Notes: generated from the letters alone by a model not told the origin. Shown: positions 24,614-33,031, counted from the first letter of the stretch. The stretch is DNA of 64,000 bases from Sphingopyxis panaciterrulae (GCF_014199295.1 NZ_JACIJH010000001.1:186001-250000), one strand, 5' to 3'. A program made the numbers and translations.

Positions 24614-25146
24614 TCCTTCGCCAGCGCCGCGAGGTCGGCGGGGGTGTTGACGTTGACGAGGGGCGCGCCGGCCGCGATGGCTTCGATGCCGGTGGTTGCC
24701 GCCCAGCGTCGCACCGCGCGTTCGCCGCCGTCGCTCAGATGGCGCAGCAGCGGCTTGGCGAGCGCGGTCGGCCAGTGGCCGACGATCGGTGCCTCGGCGA
24801 CATGGCGCCCAGGCCCTGGCGCCGTCAGCCGGGCGAGGAGTTCCGCGTCTATGCGCGGCATGTCGCAGCCGAGCGTCAGCACCCACGCGTGTCCCGTCTC
24901 GGCGGCATGGCAGAGCGCGGCACACAGTCCGCCGAGCGGACCGAGCTCCGGTGCCGGCCGGTCGGCGAGATGCGGGACGGCGAGCGGGCTGGTGAGCCGT
25001 CCGCAGACGACCAGCGCATCGCTGTGCTGGATCAATATGTCAGCGGCGTGTGCGATCAGCGGACGCCCGGCCCACAGGGCAAGCGCCTTGTCGCGACCGA
25101 AGCGCCGTGCGCCGCCGCCTGCGAGCAGGGCGCCGAGCCGGGTCAC
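24586..25146 (-). CDS. mobA: Molybdenum cofactor guanylyltransferase
   Basis: The 186-residue enzyme attaches GMP to molybdopterin to make the bis-MGD type cofactor. The N-terminal nucleotide-binding motif LLAGGGARRFGRDKALA, the LGPLGGLCAAL segment and the metal-binding GCDMPRI motif are present. The best start is GTG 25146. The 3' end overlaps tetR by 28 bases in convergent orientation. No molybdoenzyme gene lies in the window. Confidence 0.92.
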   Translation of the reverse strand: MTRLGALLAGGGARRFGRDKALALWAGRPLIAHAADILIQHSDALVVCGRLTSPLAVPHLADRPAPELGPLGGLCAALCHAAETGHAWVLTLGCDMPRIDAELLARLTAPGPGRHVAEAPIVGHWPTALAKPLLRHLSDGGERAVRRWAATTGIEAIAAGAPLVNVNTPADLAALAKDQLSGPQAR

Positions 25147-25330
25147 GCGCTGCAGGTCCGCGCGATGCCGCGTCGGGCAATGGGCGCAAAAAAATAATTG
25201 TCGAATCCGTCGCCGCGGCTCCGCGGCGGAAAATGGCGGGGGACACAGAGATTTGCCGTCCGGTCCCGTTTCATTTTCATGCTCTCCCGCGTGCGAATTA
25301 CCGACCCCGCCAACTTGATTTCGACCCCTG

Positions 25331-25828
25331 ATGAGCTATTCCACCCCGGTGCAAGGTGACCCCGACACTTATCTCAGTCTCCTTTCGGCTGCGCAAATTG
25401 AAACGTTGCGGCATGTTTTCGAGCATAAAAATTCCAAGGAAATCGCCCGCATCATGGGCGTGTCGCCGCACACTGTAGATGAGCGCGTGCGGCGGTCCCT
25501 GAAAAAACTCAATACCTCCAACCGGATAGAGGCTGCAAAGCTGTTGGCGAGTAACGGTGTCTTCGACCGAGTTACCCCCTATCAATCATTGAGATATCAA
25601 TTGGCCGATCTAGGCGGCGAACCGCCGGTCGCCGATGCGGAGACGGGGCGCCGGTCGCGGCGGGGGGTCTTCGATATCGGCTTTCCGTTTCCGACTTCGT
25701 CCCAGCCGACGAACCGACATGGATTGATGGAAAGGATCATCTGGCCGATCCTCATCGCATTGGCGACGATCTTGGCCTTTTCCGCCCTCTATTCGATCCT
25801 TGTGGGACTGGGTCGCGTTCTGACCTGA
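25331..25828 (+). CDS. LuxR-type HTH protein with a C-terminal membrane anchor
   Basis: The 165-residue protein has a LuxR helix-turn-helix at residues about 15-75 (NSKEIARIMGVSPHTVDERVRRSLKKL). There is no receiver or autoinducer domain. A basic, disordered linker follows. One hydrophobic helix near the C-terminus (MERIIWPILIALATILAFSA) suggests that the DNA-binding domain is held at the inner membrane. It heads a run of four small same-strand genes. Function and targets are unknown. Confidence 0.8.
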   Translation: MSYSTPVQGDPDTYLSLLSAAQIETLRHVFEHKNSKEIARIMGVSPHTVDERVRRSLKKLNTSNRIEAAKLLASNGVFDRVTPYQSLRYQLADLGGEPPVADAETGRRSRRGVFDIGFPFPTSSQPTNRHGLMERIIWPILIALATILAFSALYSILVGLGRVLT

Positions 25829-25889
25829 TAGTTCGAACCGAATGCGCGGGGGGGAATCCGCAGCATTCCTTTTTCAAGGACCGGAAGAA

Positions 25890-26258
25890 ATGCTGAACGA
25901 ACGAATATCCGCGGCGAAACAAATCGCCAGCGAGTTGCATGCGGCCCAAGAGGCCATCGACGAGGTCATGATCCGCATCGCCCGGCTCGCGGGAACGCTG
26001 CCGGCCGCGCGCCGCGACACCAATATGTCGGCGATCGTCGGCCAGGATGCGATGGCAAAGGTCGCCCAGGCGCTCGCCGCGTCGGGCGACGTGCGCCAGC
26101 TTTTGACCGATGCGCACCTCGCGCTCACCGCGACCCAGAAGCAGGTTGGGCTCGGCACCCGCATGTTCGGCGCCGGCGTCAAGCCGCCCAGCGCCATGTT
26201 CGCCGACGAGGGCAGCAACGATCGCGGCGTTGTCACCGCGCTCGCTCAGGCTTCGTAA
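25890..26258 (+). CDS. Small conserved-looking protein of unknown function
   Basis: The 122-residue product is predominantly helical and has no signal peptide or membrane segment. The N-terminal half (RISAAKQIASELHAAQEAIDEV) looks like an amphipathic coiled coil. The C-terminal half carries a GTRMFGAGVKPPSAMFA segment. ATG 25890 is preferred over the upstream frame start at 25842 because a purine-rich ACCGGAAGAA precedes it. It lies 61 bases after the membrane-anchored LuxR gene. I do not recognise the family. Confidence 0.65.
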   Translation: MLNERISAAKQIASELHAAQEAIDEVMIRIARLAGTLPAARRDTNMSAIVGQDAMAKVAQALAASGDVRQLLTDAHLALTATQKQVGLGTRMFGAGVKPPSAMFADEGSNDRGVVTALAQAS

Positions 26259-26281
26259 GGCGTCCGGGGGACGCCAGTCAC

Positions 26282-26695
26282 ATGTGGACTGTGGCGATCT
26301 ATTATGCCGTCCTGCTGCTCACGGTGGGCGTCGCGATCTATCGCGGCGGCCCGCTCGAAAAGGGAGCGGCGCTGACGGCGCTCATCGCCTCGGTCTGCAC
26401 CACGATAATGTCGCCCAATCCGCAATGGGAGCATGTCGAAACCAATATCTTCGTGATCGATTTGATCGCGCTCGTCAGTTTCTGGGTCATCGCGCTGAAG
26501 ACGCAGCGCTTCTGGCCCTACTGGATCACGGGCTGGCAGTTGATCGCGGTCTTCGGACACCTGCAGAAGCTGATGTTCGCCGAGATATTGCCGCGGCCCT
26601 ATGCGCTGCTTTCGATGTATATCTCCTATCCGATCCTGTTCGTCATTCTCTATGCGGCCGGATCGACCCGACGGACGGGCGACGTCGACGCGTGA
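26282..26695 (+). CDS. Small integral membrane protein of unknown function
   Basis: The 137-residue product has four likely transmembrane helices, with the first at residues 3-20, a second about 28-45, a third about 58-76 and a last pair near 85-130. Tryptophan and histidine residues cluster in the middle (SPNPQWEHVETN, FWPYWITGWQ). It lies 23 bases after the previous small gene and 28 bases before a MarR-like gene, so a shared transcript is likely. No function can be assigned. Confidence 0.7.
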   Translation: MWTVAIYYAVLLLTVGVAIYRGGPLEKGAALTALIASVCTTIMSPNPQWEHVETNIFVIDLIALVSFWVIALKTQRFWPYWITGWQLIAVFGHLQKLMFAEILPRPYALLSMYISYPILFVILYAAGSTRRTGDVDA

Positions 26696-26723
26696 CCGAT
26701 CGGTCGCGCCCAGGGGTCGTCAG

Positions 26724-27200
26724 ATGGAACAATATTCGCGCGAGGATATCGCCGAGATCAAGTCGCGGATCGGCCAGATCCAGGAAATGCTCTCCGTCCG
26801 TTCCGAGGAGCGGCCCGTGAGCGCCGAGGGTGATCCGCAGACGATGCTGGTCGAACAGGTCAGCTTCAGCCTGCAGACGCGACGCATCCGTCAGGATCAT
26901 TTCGGCCGCGCCCAGCTTTCGGGCGCGAATTGGGACATGATGCTCGACCTGATGCTCGCGCGCGAGCAGGATCGCCAGCTCAGCGCCAGCGACCTCGCGA
27001 CCGGCGCCGGCGTGCCGCTGTCGTCGGGTCTGCGCATGATCGCCGCGCTCGAGCAGGAAGGGCTGGTGCATCGCGCGATCGACGAGAAGGATCGGCGGCG
27101 CTCGCTCATCCGCCTGAGCGACGCGGGCGCCGACCGGATGAAACGCTATTTCGAAACGATCCGCCGCGCCTGGAACGACAGGCAGCGGCGGACGATCTGA
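26724..27200 (+). CDS. MarR-like winged-helix regulator
   Basis: The 158-residue protein has a winged helix at residues about 60-145. The recognition part reads SASDLATGAGVPLSSGLRMIAALEQEGLV and the wing DEKDRRRSLIRLSDAG, as in MarR proteins. The N-terminal 50 residues are charged and may form a coiled coil. ATG 26724 is chosen. Longer frames upstream run into the membrane protein gene. It is last in the four-gene run, and a stem-loop follows at 27208. Confidence 0.8.
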   Translation: MEQYSREDIAEIKSRIGQIQEMLSVRSEERPVSAEGDPQTMLVEQVSFSLQTRRIRQDHFGRAQLSGANWDMMLDLMLAREQDRQLSASDLATGAGVPLSSGLRMIAALEQEGLVHRAIDEKDRRRSLIRLSDAGADRMKRYFETIRRAWNDRQRRTI

Positions 27201-27207
27201 CCCCTCC

Positions 27208-27242
27208 GGCCGGATCGGCGGCGGTCGCACGCCGATCCGGCC
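27208..27242. terminator. Stem-loop between convergent marR-like and fliA genes
   Basis: GGCCGGATCGGC (27208-27219) pairs perfectly with GCCGATCCGGCC (27231-27242) around an 11-base loop. The following ATCTTCTCC is only weakly T-rich. Its position between convergent genes fits a bidirectional terminator. Confidence 0.6.
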
Positions 27243-27282
27243 ATCTTCTCCGGGAAACCGTGCGGTCGCGCGGGCCCCGCGC

Positions 27283-28050
27283 CTATTCGGTCATCGCGCG
27301 TATCATCGCCTCGATCCGCGCCATCGCGTCGCGCTTGATCTGGCACACGCGCGCCGCGCTGACGTCGAGCGTCACGCCGATCTCCTGCAGGTTCAACTCC
27401 TCGAAGAAATAGAGCTGGAGCACCATCTGCTCGCGTTCGGGCAACCGCTCGATGCATGTCTGCAGCGCCCCCAGCATATCCTCGCGCTCGCACTGGCCGT
27501 CGGCGCCGTCGGCTTCGTCGGCGATCAGGAAGGTGCCGCGGTCGATCATCTCGTCGAGCGAGGTCGAGCGGCCATGGGCGGCGTTCTTCTCGAGCGCGAA
27601 ATATTCCTCGGCGCTCATCCCGAACGCATCGGCCATCTCGGCCGCGGTCGGAGCGCGCATCAGATGCTGTTCGAGGTCGCGGCGCACCGTCTGGATGCGC
27701 TTGCTCGCGATCATCGCCGATCGCCCGACCTCGGCCTCGCGGCGGAGCTGGTCGATCATCGCGCCGCGGATGCGGGTCGAGGCATAGGTGGCAAAGGCAT
27801 AGCCGCGCTCCTCATAATGGCGGCTCGCCTCGATGAGGGCGATGAGGCCCGTCTGGATCAGATCGTCGAGCTCACTGGTGCGCGCGACGCGCGAAAACAC
27901 CTGCCACGCGATCTTGCGGACCAGCGGCGCATGATCGGCGACCAGCGCCTCGATGCTCTCGCCATAACCGCGCGCGGCGGTCGCGGCGACAGGGACGGGA
28001 TGCGGGGCGACGACGGCGGCGCCGAATTGGTCGGCTCGCTCAGCTCTCAT
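27283..28050 (-). CDS. fliA: Flagellar sigma factor sigma-28 (FliA)
   Basis: The 255-residue sigma-70-family factor directs RNA polymerase to late flagellar promoters. Region 2 is visible (ELDDLIQTGLIALIEASRHYE, then FATYASTRIRGAMIDQLRR). A region 3 segment and a region 4 helix-turn-helix (LNLQEIGVTLDVSAARVCQI) follow. ATG 28050 overlaps the flhA stop by 11 bases, so it is translationally coupled. The matching TTAA-N15-GCCGTTA promoters are found upstream of fliC1, fliC2, motA, fliD and flgM in this window. Its anti-sigma partner FlgM is encoded 3.3 kb away. Confidence 0.95.
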   Translation of the reverse strand: MRAERADQFGAAVVAPHPVPVAATAARGYGESIEALVADHAPLVRKIAWQVFSRVARTSELDDLIQTGLIALIEASRHYEERGYAFATYASTRIRGAMIDQLRREAEVGRSAMIASKRIQTVRRDLEQHLMRAPTAAEMADAFGMSAEEYFALEKNAAHGRSTSLDEMIDRGTFLIADEADGADGQCEREDMLGALQTCIERLPEREQMVLQLYFFEELNLQEIGVTLDVSAARVCQIKRDAMARIEAMIRAMTE

Positions 28051-30163
28051 GCGGCTCATCCTTCATCTGGTCGGCGGCGGCGCCGGGCAGGCGCGCGGGT
28101 TCGGCGCCGATCGTCGCGACGATCTCAGTCGGCTTGTTCGGCGGGATTTCGAGGTAGGAAATGACGGCGACGTCGGGGAAGGTCGCGCGCACCAGCCGCG
28201 ACAGCGCCGACCGGCACAACGGCGATGCGACGAGCGCGAAGCTGCGCGTCGAGAGGAGCAGCGGTTCGACCGCCTGTCCTATCTGTTCGACGATCTTCAT
28301 CGCCATGCCGTGCTCGAATGGCCATTCGGCGCCCGGATTGGCGCGCACCGCCTGGGTCAGCAGCATCTCGATCTCCGGGCTGAAGGTCACGACGGGCAGC
28401 GGCATCCGACTCGGCACGATGGTCTGGACGATCAGCGCGCCGATGCGCTGGCGCACCGCCTCGACCAGGTCGCCGTCGCCGAGCTGCTGGCCCGCGAGCG
28501 CGACCATCGCTTCGGCGATCTTGCGGAAGTCGCGCAGCGGCACCCGTTCCTCGAGCAGCGCGCGGCACAGCGCCGCGACGCGCGGCAGCGCATAGCCCTG
28601 CGGGCTGAGGTTCGCCGCGAGCTGCGGATAATGCGCCTTCAGATGATCGATCAGCGCCTGCGCGTCGTCGATGCCGAACAGTTCGGAGGCCGAGGCGATG
28701 ATGCTGTTGTTGAGATGGGTCGCGACCACCGTGGCCGGATCGACGACGGTATAGCCCGCGGCGATCGCGTCGTTCTGCGACGCCTTGGGAATCCACAGCG
28801 CGTCGAGCCCGAAGGTCGGGTCCTTGCACGGCCGGCCGCGGATGGGAGTAACGAGATCGCCCGAATCGAGCGCGAGCATCTCGTTCGGATAGACCTCGTC
28901 CTCGCCGACGATGACCCCGGCGACCGAAATGCGATAGCAATTGCCGGGCAGCGACAGATCGTCGGTCACCTTCACCAGCGGCACGACGAAGCCCAGTTCC
29001 TTCGACAATTGCTTGCGGATGCCGGTGATGCGGCCCATCAGCGGCGCGCCCTTGCGTTCGTCGACCAGCGCGATCAGCGCATAGCCCACCTCGAGCTGGC
29101 ACGCGCTCGCTTCGCTGACATCGGCCCAGGCGATATGGTGCGGGTCGGCGGCGGGCACGGCGGGTTCCTCCGCCGGCACTGCGAGCGCCGCCATCCGCCG
29201 CATCTGCCAGCCGGCGCCGAGCGCGATCGCGGCGGCGGGCAGGATCAGCATCTGCGGCATCGCGGGAACGAGGCCGAGGATGAACAATATGCCGCCGACC
29301 GCCATCCAGACATGCGGCGAGGCGAACTGGCTGCCAATCTGGCCCGACAGATCGAGCGGCGAATTGACCCGGGTGACGATCGCCGCGGCGGCGATCGACA
29401 GCAGCAGCGCCGGAATCTGCGCGACCAGCGCATCGCCGATCGCCAGCGTGACATAGGTGGCGCCGGCCTCGGAGAAGCTCAGCCCATGGCTGGCCATGCC
29501 GAGAATCAGCCCGCCGACGATGTTGACGAACAGGATCAGCAGGCCCGCGACCGCGTCGCCCTTCACGAATTTCGAGGCGCCGTCCATCGAGCCGTAGAAA
29601 TCGGCCTCGGTCGCGACTTCCTGTCGCCGCGCCTTGGCTTCGTCGGGAGTCAGCAGGCCGGCGTTGAGGTCGGCGTCGATCGCCATCTGCTTGCCGGGCA
29701 GCGCGTCGAGGGTGAAGCGCGCCGACACTTCGGACACGCGCCCCGCGCCCTTGGTGATGACGACCAGATTGATGATCATCAGCACGACGAAGACGAACAG
29801 GCCGACGACATAGTCGCCGCCGATCAGCACCTGGCCGAACGCCTCGATGACATGGCCCGCCGCCGCCGTGCCCTCGTGCCCATGGACGAGCACGACGCGC
29901 GTCGAGGCGACGTTCAGTGCGAGGCGAAACAGCGTCGCGAGCAGCAGCACGGTCGGAAAGGCGGAGAAATCGAGCGGCTTTGACGCCGACAGCGCGACCA
30001 TCAGGATCGCGAGGCTGATCATGATGTTGCCGACGAAGCTGATGTCGAGAACCATCGGCGAAACGGGGATCACCATCAGCGCGACGAGGATCAGCATCCC
30101 CAGCGGCAGCGCCGCGGCGCCGGCAATGCGGCCGATCCGGCGCAGGTCCAGCGCGCCCGTCAT
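28040..30163 (-). CDS. flhA: Flagellar export gate protein FlhA
   Basis: This 707-residue component of the type III export gate has eight N-terminal transmembrane helices (about 15-320). The conserved cytoplasmic FHIPEP loop contains RFTLDALPGKQMAIDADL. A large C-terminal cytoplasmic domain binds substrates and chaperones. The length is usual for the family. It overlaps the upstream transglycosylase gene by 4 bases (ATGA) and the downstream fliA by 11, forming a tight sltF-flhA-fliA operon read from a sigma-54-type promoter at 31008-31023. Confidence 0.97.
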   Translation of the reverse strand: MTGALDLRRIGRIAGAAALPLGMLILVALMVIPVSPMVLDISFVGNIMISLAILMVALSASKPLDFSAFPTVLLLATLFRLALNVASTRVVLVHGHEGTAAAGHVIEAFGQVLIGGDYVVGLFVFVVLMIINLVVITKGAGRVSEVSARFTLDALPGKQMAIDADLNAGLLTPDEAKARRQEVATEADFYGSMDGASKFVKGDAVAGLLILFVNIVGGLILGMASHGLSFSEAGATYVTLAIGDALVAQIPALLLSIAAAAIVTRVNSPLDLSGQIGSQFASPHVWMAVGGILFILGLVPAMPQMLILPAAAIALGAGWQMRRMAALAVPAEEPAVPAADPHHIAWADVSEASACQLEVGYALIALVDERKGAPLMGRITGIRKQLSKELGFVVPLVKVTDDLSLPGNCYRISVAGVIVGEDEVYPNEMLALDSGDLVTPIRGRPCKDPTFGLDALWIPKASQNDAIAAGYTVVDPATVVATHLNNSIIASASELFGIDDAQALIDHLKAHYPQLAANLSPQGYALPRVAALCRALLEERVPLRDFRKIAEAMVALAGQQLGDGDLVEAVRQRIGALIVQTIVPSRMPLPVVTFSPEIEMLLTQAVRANPGAEWPFEHGMAMKIVEQIGQAVEPLLLSTRSFALVASPLCRSALSRLVRATFPDVAVISYLEIPPNKPTEIVATIGAEPARLPGAAADQMKDEPHES

Positions 30164-30975
30164 GCGCCGCCTCCCATCGAGGCGAGCCGCCGATAGGCGT
30201 TCGCGGCGAAGTCCATCGACAGGGTCTTGGGCATCGGCTGGATTTCCATCATCTGAAGCGGCGGGCGGCCGCCGCCGGCGGTACCGGCGAAGCTGCTCGC
30301 CTCGGCGCGCCAGCGCTGTTCGGCGGGCACGGAAAGGGCGGGGGGCGAACCGTCGGCGGCGAGCTTCGCGGCGAACAGGTCGCGAATCTCGCCCAGGCTG
30401 CGCATCCGCCCGTCGCCGGCATAGAAGATCGGCCGGTTGGCGGCGGCCGCCTGCGGCAGCATCGTCGCACCGGGCTGGTCGGGGTCGGCCTCGAGCCCGG
30501 CGAGGAAGCGCATCGCGCCGCCGCTGCCGAGGAAGTGGGCGAGATAAAGATCGACCGGTTCCATCGGGCGGCCGAAGCGGCCTTCAAGCGCCATGCGATT
30601 GTCGGCGGTCAGCGCCGCCGCCATCGCCGAAGCGGCGCCGGGGTCGTCGCGCAGGTCGAGGATCTGCTGGCGCAGCGCCGGGTCGGCGACCGACAGCCGG
30701 CCGCCGCTGTCGCGCGCGATCGCATTCGCCGCCCAGCCCAGCCCGTGGCTGGCGCCGTGACGGTCGAGCGTCGCGAGCCAGGTCTGGGTCGTGAACTGAT
30801 AGAGGCCGCGTGCCGAGGATGTCGGCGCCTTGGCGGTCGGGTTGAAGCGGCTCTCGACACGGGCGACGTCGACCAGATAGTCGAAATCGATCCCCGTGCG
30901 CGCCGACGCCGCCTGCACCGCGTCCAGCACGGGCGCGGTCGTCGGGGTCTGGGGCAGGGGCTTGATCGGGGTCAT
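30160..30975 (-). CDS. sltF: Lytic transglycosylase, probable flagellar muramidase (SltF-like)
   Basis: The 271-residue soluble-lytic-transglycosylase protein has catalytic Glu41 in ARVESRFNPTAKA and the GLYQFTTQTW motif typical of SLT domains. It is inferred to open the peptidoglycan for rod passage. FlgJ in this window has only the rod-binding half, so the muramidase is separate, as in other alphaproteobacteria. There is no obvious signal peptide at the N-terminus, so export may use the flagellar system. A sigma-54-like promoter ends 33 bases upstream of ATG 30975. Operon with flhA and fliA. The symbol is given by analogy. Confidence 0.85.
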   Translation of the reverse strand: MTPIKPLPQTPTTAPVLDAVQAASARTGIDFDYLVDVARVESRFNPTAKAPTSSARGLYQFTTQTWLATLDRHGASHGLGWAANAIARDSGGRLSVADPALRQQILDLRDDPGAASAMAAALTADNRMALEGRFGRPMEPVDLYLAHFLGSGGAMRFLAGLEADPDQPGATMLPQAAAANRPIFYAGDGRMRSLGEIRDLFAAKLAADGSPPALSVPAEQRWRAEASSFAGTAGGGRPPLQMMEIQPMPKTLSMDFAANAYRRLASMGGGA

Positions 30976-31007
30976 GCTTTCGGGTTCCGCTGGTTCGCGG
31001 AAACCAA

Positions 31008-31023
31008 AGCAATCATCGTGCCA
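31008..31023 (-). promoter_or_regulatory. Sigma-54 promoter of the sltF-flhA-fliA operon
   Basis: Read on the minus strand, TGGCAC-GATGA-TTGCT matches the -24/-12 consensus with the GG and GC positions intact and correct spacing. It lies just upstream of sltF, which puts sigma-28 (fliA) itself under sigma-54 control. Confidence 0.85.
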
Positions 31024-31055
31024 TTTTTGGTAAATCGCCTGTCAGGGACGGATTA

Positions 31056-31361
31056 TCAATAGCTTGTCGCCAGGCCGCGCGGCGCGGTTCCGCGCATCGC
31101 ATGGTTTCTGTCAATCCGCTGACGTGTCCAGTTCTTCAGGACGTTGACGCGGATCGCCGCGGCTTCGAGCTGGCGTAGCACCTGGCCGATCAGCACCCGC
31201 GCGCGCGCCTCGGCACCGGCGGGGATTGCCGCGCCGCGAAACAGGATCACTGCGGTCGCCAGCGCTTCCGATGCCGCGATGATCGCGCCCGGATCCTGTC
31301 CGTCGAGCGCCGCGACCAGCGCGTCGAGCCGCGTCTGCATCTCGTCCATCTCGATCAGCAT
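31056..31361 (-). CDS. flgN: FlgN-like flagellar export chaperone
   Basis: The 101-residue, helical protein lies directly after flgM and overlaps it by 7 bases. FlgN escorts FlgK and FlgL to the export gate. The N-terminal helix (MDEMQTRLDALVAALDGQD) and central LIGQVLRQLEAAAIRVNVL helix fit this small, poorly conserved family. It is shorter than the usual enterobacterial protein. The assignment relies as much on position as on sequence. Confidence 0.7.
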   Translation of the reverse strand: MLIEMDEMQTRLDALVAALDGQDPGAIIAASEALATAVILFRGAAIPAGAEARARVLIGQVLRQLEAAAIRVNVLKNWTRQRIDRNHAMRGTAPRGLATSY

Positions 31362-31663
31362 GCGCCGGCGCTTCCCTGATGAAAGGCGAGCATTGCCTGC
31401 GCGAGTGCGCGCGCCTCGACGCGATAGTCGCCGCCGGCGATCGCGGTGCGCAGCGTGGCGACGCGCGCCACGTCGACCGGCGGTCCCTGCTCGGCAAGCG
31501 TCCGGGTCAGGCCCAGCAACCGGGTCGCGGGCGCGGCCTCGCCGGCCGCCGTCGACACCGGCGCATCGGGGCGCGCCGCCGCCGATCCGGCGGCGAGCTT
31601 GCGCACGGCGCCGGCGCGAACCGGTCCCGCGATGGGCTGCCCGATCTTGCTGTCACCCGACAT
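31355..31663 (-). CDS. flgM: Anti-sigma-28 factor FlgM
   Basis: The 102-residue protein has a disordered Ala/Pro-rich N-terminal half and a C-terminal helical half (DVARVATLRTAIAGGDYRVEARALAQAML), the typical FlgM sigma-binding region. It holds FliA inactive until hook completion allows its export. ATG 31663 has GGAGG six bases upstream. A sigma-28-like promoter lies at 31719-31744, so FliA would drive its own inhibitor. It overlaps flgN. Confidence 0.88.
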   Translation of the reverse strand: MSGDSKIGQPIAGPVRAGAVRKLAAGSAAARPDAPVSTAAGEAAPATRLLGLTRTLAEQGPPVDVARVATLRTAIAGGDYRVEARALAQAMLAFHQGSAGAC

Positions 31664-31718
31664 GCGAAGCCTCCACAAGCCGCCCCGTCGGAAAATCGAC
31701 GGAGCATTCGGAGAGCAT

Positions 31719-31744
31719 TTACGGCTGGGGGAGCGGGCGATTAA
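31719..31744 (-). promoter_or_regulatory. Sigma-28 promoter of flgM
   Basis: Minus-strand TTAA, a 15-base spacer and GCCGTAA. It matches the TTAA-N15-GCCGTTA pattern of the other four late promoters except for one base in the -10 element, and it shares the preceding GC. Confidence 0.75.
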
Positions 31745-31807
31745 GCGATGGTGGGGAAAAAACCGGAGCTGACGCAGTTTGGATCTGGAAGGAGCCATTC
31801 CCTGTCT

Positions 31808-31881
31808 CGTCACCCGGACTTGATCCAGGGCCCCGCTAAACGACGGAGAAAGCGGGACCCCGGATCAAGTCCGGGGTGACG
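31808..31881. repeat. REP-like palindromic element between flgA and flgM
   Basis: CGTCACCCGGACTTGATCC near 31808 pairs with GGATCAAGTCCGGGGTGACG near 31862, and the inner arms CCCCGCT and AGCGGG also pair. This gives a long imperfect hairpin with a short loop. Palindromes containing GGACTTGATCC are, as I recall, a common dispersed intergenic element of alphaproteobacteria. Here it would also act as a strong stem after flgA. Only one copy lies in the window. Confidence 0.75.
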
Positions 31882-31895
31882 AAGAAAATAAAATC

Positions 31896-32414
31896 TCAAT
31901 CCGCGATGCGCGCGCGGCCGGGTCCGGTGACCACGGCGCTCAGCACGCGGCGGTTGTCGGTGCCGCGCAGCGCGATGGTGTCGCCGACGCGGCCGTCCTC
32001 GGTGGCGGTCGCGCTATAGTGGATCGCGAAGCTCTCGGTCTCGATCGACACGCGGACATTGTCGCCGCGGTGGATCACCGGAGCCGCGGGCCGGGCGTAA
32101 TTCGCGGGCGCCGCATAGGGCACCAGACCGGAGGCGGCGTCGGCACCGCCCGCCATCGGCACACGCACGCGCCAGCCGAGCGAGGGGCAGCGCACCGCGA
32201 GCGTCTGCGCGTCGATCGCGGTAATCGTCGCCTGCTCGGGGCAGCGCTGCAGCTTGATGCGCCGGTCGACTGGCGCCGCCGTGCGGCCCATCGCGCCCGC
32301 GACGATCGCGGTCAGATTGTCGATCGCTTGCCAGTCCTCATAGCGCTGCTGCGCGTTCGCGGTGGGCACGGCGACGGCGATCGCGGCGAGGCCGGCGATG
32401 AAAGGGCGGGTCAT
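31896..32414 (-). CDS. flgA: Flagellar P-ring assembly chaperone FlgA
   Basis: The 172-residue periplasmic protein assists polymerisation of FlgI. A signal peptide is evident (MTRPFIAGLAAIAVAVPTANAQ). The C-terminal SAF-like domain includes VIHRGDNVRVSIETESF and the GRVGDTIALRGTDNRRVL segment conserved in FlgA. ATG 32414 is preceded by AAGGAG at a good distance. It is transcribed divergently from the flgB operon with its own sigma-54-like promoter. Confidence 0.9.
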   Translation of the reverse strand: MTRPFIAGLAAIAVAVPTANAQQRYEDWQAIDNLTAIVAGAMGRTAAPVDRRIKLQRCPEQATITAIDAQTLAVRCPSLGWRVRVPMAGGADAASGLVPYAAPANYARPAAPVIHRGDNVRVSIETESFAIHYSATATEDGRVGDTIALRGTDNRRVLSAVVTGPGRARIAD

Positions 32415-32452
32415 GATCCATCTCCTTCGGTTCCAGGGATCGCGCTCAGGAA

Positions 32453-32468
32453 TGCAGCATATGTGCCA
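32453..32468 (-). promoter_or_regulatory. Sigma-54 promoter of flgA
   Basis: Minus-strand TGGCAC-ATATG-CTGCA keeps the -24 GG and -12 GC with correct spacing. One -12 base differs from TTGCA. It sits 39 bases upstream of ATG 32414 and back-to-back with the flgB promoter, so one activator site could serve both. Confidence 0.75.
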
Positions 32469-32599
32469 ATCGGCCTTTGCCGCCGATTTCGGGCGCCGAC
32501 GCCGGCCCGCGTCAATCTTTTGACGAGCGCCCGATGTGCCGTCGCGGCCCGCGCCACCGCTCTCGGCCAAGACATGGAAAAGCGGAGGAAAATGCGATT

Positions 32600-32615
32600 T
32601 GGCACGGCCATTGCA
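32600..32615 (+). promoter_or_regulatory. Sigma-54 promoter of the flgB-flgL operon
   Basis: TGGCAC-GGCCA-TTGCA is a perfect match to the -24/-12 consensus with the right spacing, 76 bases upstream of flgB ATG 32691. Confidence 0.9.
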
Positions 32616-32690
32616 ACATGCCTTGTGCTTTTCCGCGCGCCCCGCACGGCCGACCTGGCCGGGGGCAGCGGCGACAGGAGGAATGGACAG

Positions 32691-33029
32691 ATGGCATCCG
32701 AAAAGCTCTTCGGCCTGCACGCGACGGCGCTTCAGCTCCGCAGCCAGCGCATGATGATGCTCGCCTCGAACATCGCCAATGCCGCCACGCCGCACTACAA
32801 GGCCCGCGACCTCGACTTCGCCAAGGCGCTCGACCTTGCGCAACAAGGCGCGTCGACCCAGGGGGCGATCGAATATCGCATCCCGGTCCAGTCGTCGCTC
32901 GACGGCAACACCGTCGAGATGGCGACCGAACAGACAGCCTTCGCCGAAAATGCGCTCGCCTATCGATCCAGCCTCGCGTTCCTGCAGGGTCGGATCGGCA
33001 CGCTGACGCGAGCGCTCAAGGGAGAATGA
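32691..33029 (+). CDS. flgB: Flagellar proximal rod protein FlgB
   Basis: The 112-residue protein has the rod N-terminal motif SNIANAATPHYKARDLDFA and a C-terminal helix (AYRSSLAFLQGRIGTLTRAL). ATG 32691 has AGGAGG about eight bases upstream. It opens the rod/hook operon and overlaps or abuts flgC. Confidence 0.95.
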   Translation: MASEKLFGLHATALQLRSQRMMMLASNIANAATPHYKARDLDFAKALDLAQQGASTQGAIEYRIPVQSSLDGNTVEMATEQTAFAENALAYRSSLAFLQGRIGTLTRALKGE

Positions 33030-33031
33030 CG

